Source: Baffinella frigidus (lineage: Eukaryota > Cryptophyceae > Cryptomonadales > Baffinellaceae). Taken from it: 10,168 nt of DNA. The notes under the pieces were generated by a model. It made no database searches. It worked only from the letters and a program-made list of their open reading frames with translations, and had not been told where the DNA came from. Made by a program: the position numbers and the translations under genes. The DNA lies in NCBI GenBank assembly GCA_026770585.1, contig MU646789.1:19005-29172 (forward strand), given 5' to 3'. Below are positions 4,694 to 9,659 of the stretch, piece after piece. How positions within the stretch are numbered: position 1 is the stretch's first letter; each line of letters opens with the position of its first letter.

Positions 4694-4859
4694 TCATATG
4701 CTAACGGCCTGAAAATGGGGTAGTTAGGCCTACGGCATTGCCTAGGACCTCCTACCGTAGGCCGAGACTTTTTGGTCCCAGGATCCCTCGGCCTACGGTA
4801 GGAGGTCCTAGGCAATGCCGTATGCCTAACTAACCTTTTTTCAGGCCGTTACCCTATGA
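4694..4859 (+). mobile_element. Family P palindromic MITE-like element, copy 1
   Basis: The core 4699-4854 consists of two 68-bp arms (4699-4766 and 4787-4854) that are inverted copies with about six mismatches. They surround an asymmetric 20-base loop, ACTTTTTGGTCCCAGGATCC. A TA lies on each side of the core, and pairing extends through TCATA/TATGA. Arms contain TAACGGCCTGAAAA, AGTTAGGC, CGGCATTGCCTAGGACCTCC and TACCGTAGGCCGAG. Copies occur at 6875-7040 (inverted by loop orientation) and 8434-8542 (truncated). A TA target is typical of Tc1/mariner-type transposition, but the 52-bp direct repeat hugging this copy does not fit that alone. No coding capacity. Confidence 0.92.
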
Positions 4860-4911
4860 AAATGTCGGTCACGATTCAGGGAGGATTTTCTCCCCGAATC
4901 ACGTGCGCCAT
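4860..4911 (+). repeat. Right 52-bp direct repeat flanking P element copy 1
   Basis: Second copy of the repeat at 4642-4693. It runs on without a break into GTGTTGCTCCATCCCAAGAC, which is the tail of the 160-bp repeat family. The right copy therefore appears to be in native context and the left one cut by the insert. Confidence 0.85.
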
Positions 4912-4940
4912 GTGTTGCTCCATCCCAAGACACCTTCTCG

Positions 4941-5005
4941 TAGGGTTCGGGATTCAGGGTGTAGGGGTCACGGTTTGGGGGTTATGGTTTGGGGGTTAGG
5001 AGCCC
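4941..5005 (+). repeat. Degenerate telomere-like piece
   Basis: AGGGTTCGGGATTCAGGGTG, GTAGGGGTCACGG and GGTTTGGGGGTTATGG units. The start is the same as that of the telomere-like DNA after 4358. Confidence 0.75.
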
Positions 5006-5330
5006 CCGCACCCGCCACCACCCAGTACAGGGCCCCCGAGACACATGCTTGCCCAGTACATCCTTACACCGTTATCAAATGAGAAAATTATCAAATGAGA
5101 AAACGTAGGGTTTTGGGTTTAGGATGTAGGTTTAGGGTTGAGAGTGTAGAGCTGGCTTTGCAGCTTGATAATGGGAGATCCATCAGTGCAACATCACACC
5201 ATTATCAGATGAGGAAATCATAGAAAGGTGTGAAGCAACGTGGGAGGGTAGATGAGAGTGCATGATGGATGACAGCGGATGTTAACATGTTATGATGAAT
5301 GACAGCGGATGCCAGCGGATGTTAGCGGGG
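5006..5330. repeat. Cluster of small imperfect repeats, no gene
   Basis: TTATCAAATGAGAAAA occurs twice in tandem (about 5073-5102). The wider ACACCGTTATCAAATGAGAA recurs as ACACCATTATCAGATGAGGA at about 5197. A telomere-like fragment, GTAGGGTTTTGGGTTTAGG, lies at 5106-5124. GATGACAGCGGATGTTA and variants repeat between 5262 and 5325 (ATGATGGATGACAGCGGATG, then ATGATGAATGACAGCGGATG). GTGTAAAGCAC at 5330-5340 echoes 2249 and 2310. No reading frame stands out. Confidence 0.65.
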
Positions 5331-5378
5331 TGTAAAGCACAGCCTCACTCGGGTTCACCGACTTTCGCAAGTTCAAAA

Positions 5379-5422
5379 GTTGGGTTTACGGTGCAAATCT
5401 GTTGGGTTTACGGTGCAAATCT
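5379..5422 (+). repeat. 22-bp perfect tandem duplication
   Basis: GTTGGGTTTACGGTGCAAAT plus CT is present twice, end to end (5379-5400 and 5401-5422). GTTCACTTTGGAGCAGAC follows, making this a relative of 921-957. The perfect copies suggest a recent duplication. Confidence 0.97.
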
Positions 5423-5506
5423 GTTCACTTTGGAGCAGACACGAGCCCAGTCTCACCAAATTGGTGAGAGAAAATAGACTGATACAGAGCTAGGAGGAGG
5501 GGACAT

Positions 5507-5571
5507 AAATGGCTCCAAGCCCCACCCAAATCCGAGCTCAGAAATGGCTCCAAGCCCCACCCAAATCCGAG
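5507..5571 (+). repeat. 30-bp direct repeat, period 35 bp
   Basis: AAATGGCTCCAAGCCCCACC plus CAAATCCGAG occurs identically at 5507-5536 and 5542-5571, separated by CTCAG. The minus-strand frame through it repeats a WVGLG/GWGLE-type peptide and is not otherwise supported. Confidence 0.97.
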
Positions 5572-5591
5572 ACACAATATAATGAGGGCTG

Positions 5592-5660
5592 CGAAGACAT
5601 TGGGGGATGGGGGGAGACCCGGTTGCGCCGAAGAGGGCCTCCCACTTGACGCACGAGTCC
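5592..5660 (+). repeat. Left 69-bp direct repeat flanking element E copy B
   Basis: It begins CGAAGACATTGGGGGATGGG and ends ACTTGACGCACGAGTCC. It recurs at 5770-5838 with two mismatches (GGTTGCG/GGTGGCG and CTCCC/CTTCC). Confidence 0.93.
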
Positions 5661-5769
5661 TTGAGAGATGGCTTCAGTCTGTCTAGGGGTGCTAGGAACA
5701 CGCAAGGCAGTCACGACCGACCGTCTGGCTTCGGCGTCCGTTCACGAGCCTGCCGGCGGGGCTGTTCCA
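5661..5769 (+). mobile_element. Element E copy B, palindrome-less form
   Basis: This 109-bp insert sits exactly between 69-bp direct repeats. From CTAGGAACACGCAAGGCAGT onwards it matches copy C base for base, except that the 20-bp palindrome region is missing: GGCGTCC joins directly to GTTCACGAGCC near 5739/5740. The right end GGGGCTGTTCCA(C) is the same as in copies A and C. The left end carries about 34 extra bases before GGAACA, compared with about 6 in A and 14 in C. The constant right end and variable left end are discussed in the findings. Confidence 0.85.
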
Positions 5770-5838
5770 CGAAGACATTGGGGGATGGGGGGAGACCCGG
5801 TGGCGCCGAAGAGGGCCTTCCACTTGACGCACGAGTCC
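5770..5838 (+). repeat. Right 69-bp direct repeat flanking element E copy B
   Basis: Second copy of 5592-5660. Its tail, ACTTGACGCACGAGTCCCCC then CTG, is found again without any E element at 6121-6143. So the right copy continues into native flanking DNA, while the left copy is interrupted by E. Confidence 0.93.
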
Positions 5839-5846
5839 CCCCTGGC

Positions 5847-5915
5847 TTAGGGTCTAGTGTTTTAGTGTTTAGTGTTGAGTGTTTAGAGTTCAGGGTTTAG
5901 GGTTCAGGGTTACCC
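5847..5915 (+). repeat. Telomere-like piece with TTTAGTG variants
   Basis: Units include TCTAGTG, TTTAGTG (twice), TTGAGTG, TTTAGAG, TTCAGGG and TTTAGGG, ending GGTTACCCT. The TTTAGTG variants match the left part of array 1 at 541-600. Confidence 0.85.
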
Positions 5916-5974
5916 TAAAACCAGCCAACCACGTTTCTGAAACCGCCCTGCTAACTACGTTTCTCGACCGTTAT
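5916..5974. other. Short unassigned spacer
   Basis: CCAACCACGTTTCTGAAACC and CTAACTACGTTTCTCGACCG contain a small internal near-repeat (ACTACGTTTCT / CCACGTTTCT). Nothing else is seen. Confidence 0.4.
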
Positions 5975-6113
5975 TCCCTCTCTCTCCTCTCTCCCCTCTC
6001 TCCCTCTCTCCCTCCCCTCCCTCTCCCTACCCCCACCCTCTCCGTTCCCTCTCCCTACCCCCACCCCCTCCGCCAGCCTGCCGGGGGGGCCCGTCACTCA
6101 ACACTCAACACTC
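5975..6113 (-). mobile_element. Composite element D, copy 2, inverted
   Basis: Read on the minus strand it gives GTTGAGTGTTGAGTGACGGG, then a slightly altered GCCCC/GGCAGGCTGGCGG block, about two 28-bp GGGGGTGGGGGTAGGG units, and a GGGAGAGAG run. It mirrors 4394-4540. The proline-rich frame on the plus strand here and on the minus strand at copy 1 read nearly the same peptide (PYPHPLRQPAGGARHSTL), because the DNA itself is duplicated. Confidence 0.8.
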
Positions 6114-6120
6114 ATCACGT

Positions 6121-6143
6121 ACTTGACGCACGAGTCCCCCCTG
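6121..6143 (+). repeat. E-free copy of the E copy B flank
   Basis: ACTTGACGCACGAGTCCCCC plus CTG is identical to 5822-5844. It carries the uninterrupted junction that is split at the left copy (5660/5661). Confidence 0.85.
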
Positions 6144-6298
6144 CCACCCACGGTCCACATCCTTTACTAAACCGCGCCCGGTATGTCCATGCAACATACA
6201 CGAAAACATGGGGGGACCTGTAAGTCACCCCTGCCACCTACGGTCTACACCCTTCACTAAACCGACCCCGGTATGTCCATTCAACATACACGAAAACA
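6138..6298 (+). repeat. Two-copy tandem repeat, period 90 bp
   Basis: Copy 1 (6138-6208) and copy 2 (6228-6298) share CCCCTGCCACC(C/T)ACGGT, TTACTAAACCG or TCACTAAACCG, CCCGGTATGTCCAT and CAACATACACGAAAACA. A 19-bp spacer of GGGGGGACCTG type separates them. Identity is about 90 percent. Confidence 0.93.
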
Positions 6299-6402
6299 CA
6301 CCCCTTCAATGTACAAAAACACGCCCCTTCAATGAACACGAAAACATCCATGCGGAATATACACAAACCAAACATCCATGCTGAATATAAACGAAAACAT
6401 CG
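6299..6402 (+). repeat. Degenerate CGAAAACA repeat cluster
   Basis: Decayed units end in (A)CGAAAACA or ACAAAAACA and start TTCAATG or TCCATGC. Examples are CCCCTTCAATGTACAAAAAC, CCCCTTCAATGAACACGAAA, ATCCATGCGGAATATACACA and ATCCATGCTGAATATAAACG. They resemble the ends of the preceding 90-bp units and are probably derived from them. Confidence 0.75.
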
Positions 6403-6486
6403 TTTTGATTTGATGTGTGCGAAGTGGATTTGATTTGATGCGTGCGAAGTGGGTTTTGATTTGATGTGTGCGAAGTGGATTTGATG
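6403..6486 (-). repeat. 25-bp minisatellite array, inverted arm (about 3.5 units)
   Basis: Units GATTTGATG(T/C)GTGCGAAGTG are spaced 25, 26 and 20 bp (from 6407, 6432, 6458 and 6478). They are reverse complements of the array at 6611-6756. Any frame through them reads THQIK/RIKSN-type peptides. Confidence 0.93.
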
Positions 6487-6610
6487 CTAAAGCACGATAC
6501 CTGAGCCGGGCAGGGTTTGAGACACCATGCGACGCTGCAGGGTCGAGAGGTGCGTGGTGTTTGATGTACAGTAAATGAAAAGCAGCAGGATAGAGCAGGC
6601 TAGATCGCGG
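6487..6610. other. Spacer between the opposed 25-bp arrays
   Basis: About 124 bp of unique DNA. A small TTTGATGTAC word near 6560 may be another unit relic. No gene is evident. Confidence 0.5.
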
Positions 6611-6756
6611 CACACATCAAATCAAACCCACTTCGCATGCATCAAATCAAACCCACTTCGCATGCATCAAATCAAACCCACTTCGCATGCATCAAATCAA
6701 ACCCACTTCGCATGCATCAAATCAAACCTACTTCGCACGCATCAAATCAAATCCAA
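6611..6756 (+). repeat. 25-bp minisatellite array, direct arm (5.5 units)
   Basis: ATCAAATCAAACCCACTTCG plus CATGC repeats with an exact 25-bp period from 6616, 6641, 6666, 6691, 6716 and 6741. The middle units are perfect, and the outermost carry CACAC or CACGC and CCTA variants. The period is not a multiple of three, yet all plus frames stay open because the unit has no stop in any frame. The 68- and 134-codon frames here are therefore not evidence of a gene. Confidence 0.97.
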
Positions 6757-6874
6757 AGGTCGGTGGGACAGTACCTCCTGACATGCACGCCAATGTACGG
6801 TTGCCCCTGTCCACGTTGGAGAGCGATTCAGGAAAAAACTGTTAATGGCACTAGGTTGAAGAGCGACTGTGAGT
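6757..6874. other. Unassigned stretch before the second P element
   Basis: GTTGGAGAGCGATTCAGG (about 6815) and GTTGAAGAGCGACTGTGAGT (6855-6874) are similar. The latter matches GTTGGAGAGTGACCGTGCGT at 7080-7099 at 16 of 20 positions and abuts the extended P terminus. No gene is evident. Confidence 0.5.
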
Positions 6875-7040
6875 TCATAGGCGAACGGCCTGAAAATGGG
6901 GTAGTTAGGCAAACGGCATTGCCTAGGACCTCCTACCGTAGGCCGAGGGATCCTAGGAACAAAAAGTCTCGGCCTATGGTAGGAGGTCCTAGGCAATGCC
7001 GTAGGCCTAACTACCCCATTTTCAGGCCGTTACCCTATTA
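6875..7040 (-). mobile_element. Family P element, copy 2, opposite orientation
   Basis: The core 6880-7035 is 156 bp, the same length as copy 1, with two 68-bp arms. The loop GGATCCTAGGAACAAAAAGT (6948-6967) is the reverse complement of the copy 1 loop with two changes, so the element sits the other way round. TA flanks the core on both sides (6878-6879 and 7036-7037). No clean long direct repeat is present, only the 20-bp partial match 6855-6874 against 7080-7099. Confidence 0.92.
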
Positions 7041-7170
7041 GAGTCCGAGCGTCCTTCCTCGGCCAGCCAGTCAGTTAGCGTTGGAGAGTGACCGTGCGTC
7101 TGAGCATCACACCCACTCTCCTCGCTCTGATTGTTGAGGCAACATCGGCTGCAAACCGCCAGACCCGAAA
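7041..7170. other. Unassigned stretch
   Basis: GAGTCCGAGCGTCCTTCCTC and following bases show no repeat beyond GTTGGAGAGTGACCGTGCGT (see the preceding spacer). There is no recognisable frame. Confidence 0.45.
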
Positions 7171-7500
7171 CTCAAAATGGTTCACTTAAAAACCGGAAAC
7201 CACTCGGTGGGCTACGAGGGTTTCGTTGACCCAGGATTTCGGGTTGTTACGTGACCAATTTTCATTAGAAAAATCCATAAAGTTAATTGTCTTCAGGTAA
7301 GTTGACTTTTGATGGAAGGTTCGTAGTCCACCGTGCGGGTGGAAGTCAAAACGGTTCACTCAGAAAGGGAGGGTGTGCCTTGAGACCAATGGCGTCAAGG
7401 AGAGTTTACTTATAAACGGATAGTTGACTTAGAAATAGAGGGTTGACTTAGAAAGGGGGAGTGTGCCTTGAGGCCCATCGCGTCCATCTTGGCATCCAAA
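7171..7500 (+). repeat. Diverged repeat cluster with GTTGACTTAGAAA and GTGTGCCTTGAG
   Basis: GGTTCACTCAGAAAGGGAGG then GTGTGCCTTGAG (7353-7384) recurs as GGTTGACTTAGAAAGGGGGA then GTGTGCCTTGAG (7441-7473), a period of about 88 bp. A shorter GTTGACTTAGAAATAG lies at 7423. TCAAAATGGTTCACTTAAAA (7172-7191) matches TCAAAACGGTTCACTCAGAA (7346-7365) and brackets the T element within. No gene is evident. Confidence 0.75.
7201..7335 (-). mobile_element. Family T inverted-repeat element, copy 2 (135 bp)
   Basis: This is an inverted copy of 3720-3854. Its plus-strand left end, CACTCGGTGGGCTACGAGGG, and the reverse complement of its right end, CACGGTGGACTACGAACCTT, pair as terminal repeats. Interior matches include AGTTGACTTTTGATGG, AAAGTTAATTGTC and TACGTGACCAA. 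A 21-bp direct repeat (7172-7192 and 7346-7366, three mismatches) lies 8 and 10 bp outside the ends. It could be an old target duplication or part of the surrounding repeats. Confidence 0.75.
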
Positions 7501-8085
7501 TCCAGGCTCTTCTCCATCTCCTGCCCACACCAGAATTGAAAATGAGTCTATTTAAAAGCAGACCGTTTACAAGTGGGCATTTGTGTAGTAACTTTCGTGA
7601 GATTGGTCACGTGACTGACCCAAATTAGGCGAGGCACGAGGTTGGTTACGGTATCCTGGTACAAATGGTTATAAACCCACATGTAAATAGGATCCTCCAG
7701 CATTCTTGAGTGGGTGGACACGACACAGTCCTCGTCGGCTTGATTGGTCAGCTTGAGCCATTTATCAAAACGGCTCCAAGGGGTTAAGCCAGTCGCGTCT
7801 AGTTCCGTTCAACAATGGCTCCAAACGATCGGATCAAACACAGAGGTTGTGAGCCTTTTCAGGAAGTCGAGCAGGGAGCCAAAAAAAATAACTTTTGGTT
7901 CGGAATGGACTTTCGGGAGAGGGTTGGCGCTTACTGGTGTAAAGCGCATCAGAAACGCGCTCAGCACTGCCCGCCACCTGAAGGGGTCAAAGTTGACGTC
8001 AGGGCCAAAGTTGACATCACCTTTCCGCCCGAGTTATCTTCCGCCTCTGTCACTGCCCGCCACCTGCAAAAGAATATCCTAATTT
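7501..8085. other. Long stretch without a supported gene
   Basis: Two overlapping plus-strand frames (7744-8082 and 7815-8096, 112 and 93 codons) cover the same bases in different frames. Neither shows a motif I recognise or any bias that favours it. Repeats present are CACTGCCCGCCACCTG (7964-7979 and 8051-8066), TCAAAGTTGAC(G/A)TCA (about 7987 and 8006), and CTGGTACAAAT (7658), which belongs to a dispersed family. CGGCTCCAAGG and TGGCTCCAAAC echo the GGCTCCAA word at 5511. Confidence 0.55.
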
Positions 8086-8157
8086 ACAAACCATAATTTA
8101 AGGACAAATCATAATTTAAGGATTACAAATCATCACTTAAAGATCATAAATCATAAC
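8086..8157 (+). repeat. AT-rich tandem repeat, about four 19-bp units
   Basis: Units AAACCATAATTTAAGGAC, AAATCATAATTTAAGGATT, AAATCATCACTTAAAGATC and AAATCATAACGTG follow one another. A further unit, AAATCATAATTCAAGGATG, lies apart at 8742-8760. The core resembles the CCATGATTTCAGGACAATG motif at 1593. Confidence 0.85.
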
Positions 8158-8433
8158 GTGTGGCCACCACGTCAGGGGACGTCACCTTTTCAGACAACGT
8201 CTAAAGTGTTCACCCAGTTGACTTTTACTTCCTTCCAAGACACACCCGTTTCACGGGTCGACTGCCCTCCCCCCGAGGCAGCAGACTCACAGCCCTCTAG
8301 CAGACGGTTGCCCGCCTGCTCCAAGGCTTCGTGCGCTGCCAAGGCTTCTCTATCTCTCCCCGGTGTTCCGCCCAAAATATTTTTCCGCCTATGTTCTTTC
8401 CTGGTGACATCAACTTTCTGCCCCAGATTAATA
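8158..8433. other. GC-richer stretch without a supported gene
   Basis: A minus-strand frame (8190-8375) reads an Ala/Glu-rich, helix-like stretch around LAAHEALEQAGNRLLEGCES, and a plus-strand frame of 93 codons covers the same bases. Neither has a family motif, and the composition explains much of the openness. I leave it unassigned. TTTTTCCGCC and CAACTTTCTGCC words near 8380-8420 recur at about 8025 and 8961. Confidence 0.4.
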
Positions 8434-8542
8434 GGGTGACGGCCTGAAAATGGGGTAGTTAGGCCTACGGCATTGCCTAGGACCTCCTACCGTAGGCCGC
8501 GACTTTTTGGTCCTAGGATCCCTCGGCCTGGCCTGCGGTAGG
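8434..8542 (+). mobile_element. Family P element, copy 3, truncated
   Basis: The left arm (8434-8501) and the 20-base loop (8502-8521, ACTTTTTGGTCCTAGGATCC) are intact and in the orientation of copy 1. A TA precedes the arm at 8432-8433. The right arm starts CTCGGCCT, carries an extra GGCCT-type duplication, and stops after GCGGTAGG. About 45 bases of arm are missing. The break falls exactly where the 27-bp direct repeat around element E copy C begins. Confidence 0.9.
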
Positions 8543-8569
8543 AGTCCCTTCCTAGCCTATGAAGGTATC
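8543..8569 (+). repeat. Left 27-bp direct repeat flanking element E copy C
   Basis: AGTCCCTTCCTAGCCTATGA then AGGTATC matches 8680-8706 with one mismatch (C to T). It abuts the E terminus GTGGAACAGCC. Confidence 0.92.
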
Positions 8570-8679
8570 GTGGAACAGCCCCGCCGGCAGGCTCGTGAAC
8601 GCCCGCGTGACCGGTCACGCGGACGCCGAAGCCAGACGGTCGGTCGTGACTGCCTTGCGTGTTCCTAGTTTCAGAGACA
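8570..8679 (-). mobile_element. Element E copy C, minus strand, with palindrome
   Basis: This is a 110-bp insert between 27-bp direct repeats. Read on the minus strand it runs TGTCTCTGAAACTAGGAACA, CGCAAGGCAGTCACGACCGA, CCGTCTGGCTTCGG, the 20-bp palindrome, then GTTCACGAGCCTGCCGGCGG and GGCTGTTCCAC. From CTAGGAACA onward it equals copy B apart from the palindrome region. GGAACA and TGTTCC again mark the two ends. Reading frames inside have no recognisable product. Confidence 0.85.
8603..8622. repeat. Perfect 20-bp palindrome inside element E copy C
   Basis: CCGCGTGACCGGTCACGCGG, identical to 1114-1133 and self-complementary over its full length. Confidence 0.95.
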
Positions 8680-8706
8680 AGTCCCTTCCTAGCTTATGAA
8701 GGTATC
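8680..8706 (+). repeat. Right 27-bp direct repeat flanking element E copy C
   Basis: Second copy of 8543-8569. It continues into TTTCGGCCTGCCATCTGAGG, unlike the left copy, which is joined to the truncated P element on its outer side. Confidence 0.92.
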
Positions 8707-8938
8707 TTTCGGCCTGCCATCTGAGGGGGCCACGCTAGGTCAAATCATAATTCAAGGATGAGGCTTCCTCAGTTTAAATGTGTTTCGTCGTACGAATAAA
8801 ACATTATTGTGCAAGGCAATGGCTCCAATTCCTGCCTCTTGACGTGTTTCCTGGGAAAGAATCTCACAATTAACCTTCGACAAATTCCCGCGTGTGACCT
8901 AGCACGGCTTCCCTCAGGGCGTCAACGTTTCGTCCCAT
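8707..8938. other. Unassigned stretch with a weak inverted pair
   Basis: CTGAGGGGGCCACGCTAGGTCA (8721-8742) resembles the reverse complement of TGACCTAGCACGGCTTCCCTCAG (8895-8917). The AT-rich unit AAATCATAATTCAAGGATG lies at 8742-8760. No gene is evident; a 71-codon plus-strand frame ends inside the following inverted repeat. Confidence 0.45.
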
Positions 8939-9135
8939 ATATATATCTTTCAGCTCCTGTCAACTTTCTGCTCCCGTCATCTTTCAGTATCTACAGTACA
9001 CTAGAAGGCTCGATTCTGGTTTAATTTGGAGCTCAGGACTTCTCGGGCAGAGCTAGGAGATGGTAGCGGCCGATACACTGTAAATACTGAAAGTTGACTG
9101 GCGCTCAAAGTTGACAGGAGCTGAAAGATGCATAT
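8939..9135. repeat. Inverted repeat with 62-bp arms
   Basis: The arms 8939-9000 and 9074-9135 are reverse complements at about 52 of 62 positions. They carry CTTTCAGCTCCTGTCAACTT and TCTTTCAGTAT(C/T)TACAGT. The 73-bp centre includes GATGGTAGCGGCCGA, the start of the next direct repeat. Both arms read LSAPVNF and FSIYS in the same relative frame on opposite strands, because the DNA is inverted. This may be a foldback element, but no target duplication is clear. Confidence 0.85.
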
Positions 9136-9351
9136 TTCGCGATTTGATAGTCATCCAATAAACCTTATTCAGGGGACTCTCACGATGGTAGCGGCGAGGA
9201 GCAGACCAGAAAAGGCCCTTGGATTGATGCTCCGGAGGCAATTCCTAAATTTTGACCATTCTGATCAAATCCCTTCGCAGCCCGCTGTTTTGGAGATGGT
9301 AGCGGCGAGGTACATACCAAAAGAGGCCCTTGGATTGATGTTCCGGAGGCA
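9059..9351 (+). repeat. Direct repeats GATGGTAGCGGCGA, period 111 bp
   Basis: A 57-bp block occurs at 9184-9240 and 9295-9351: GATGGTAGCGGCGAGG, then ACCA, AGGCCCTTGGATTGATG and TCCGGAGGCA. A 14-base partial copy lies at 9059. The 111-bp spacing is a multiple of three, so open frames persist through both copies on both strands, including a 158-codon plus frame from 9128. On the minus strand the shared peptide PPEHQSKGLFW is unchanged despite three base differences within it. I do not call a gene, since no start context, family motif or continuation is visible. Confidence 0.8.
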
Positions 9352-9659
9352 CCCACGCGAGAGGTTGTGCCTCTCTCGTAGTTTCACTCTCCTCCAACTG
9401 CAACCGTGCCCACAGTTCTTTTTTAGATACGCCCGGGCACAAAACCTGCCCGGTTCAGTCAACTGTCGTGGAACTCTCGGATTGCGATGGAGATCACTAT
9501 GCGGGGGGGCTCAACGGCTCTTTGGGGTTCAGCCTTCAGACGTGACCACCAAACACTCATCGGATTCAAACAAAATCAAATCAAATGTTTGGAGCAGGTT
9601 ATGAGTGTGGGGTGGCGCTGGCGTACGGTTGGGGTGCGTTCTCGTGCCAGGGAAAGTTG
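9352..9659. other. Stretch without a supported gene
   Basis: It includes one member (9440-9486) of a dispersed direct repeat and a short AAAATCAAATCAAATG word (9572-9587) reminiscent of the 25-bp minisatellite. The tail of the 158-codon plus frame lies here, with no recognisable domain. Confidence 0.45.

Noticed and set aside
6611-6756. CRISPR-like array
   Set aside because: The 25-bp units are directly contiguous with no spacers, and the rest of the window is eukaryotic in character.
6575-7041. Plus-strand open frames with SNQTHFACIKSN repeats
   Set aside because: They translate the 25-bp minisatellite, which has no stop in any frame, and one continues into the P palindrome. This is not a repeat protein gene, since the unit length changes frame each time.
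6855-7099. Long target duplication around P copy 2
   Set aside because: Only 20 bases match (16 of 20), and only the left copy abuts the element. The right one lies 39 bp away, so this is not counted as a bracketing repeat.
7744-8096. Two overlapping plus-strand frames of 112 and 93 codons
   Set aside because: They occupy the same bases in different frames, neither has a recognisable motif, and they end in an AT-rich tandem repeat.
8190-8375. Minus-strand Ala/Glu-rich frame
   Set aside because: It is helix-like in composition but only 61 codons, with an equally open opposite frame and no family signature. Too weak to annotate as a gene.
9128-9604. 158-codon plus-strand open frame, the longest in the window
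   Set aside because: It runs through a 111-bp direct repeat whose period keeps frames open on both strands. The plus-strand residues change freely between the copies, and no domain or start context is visible.
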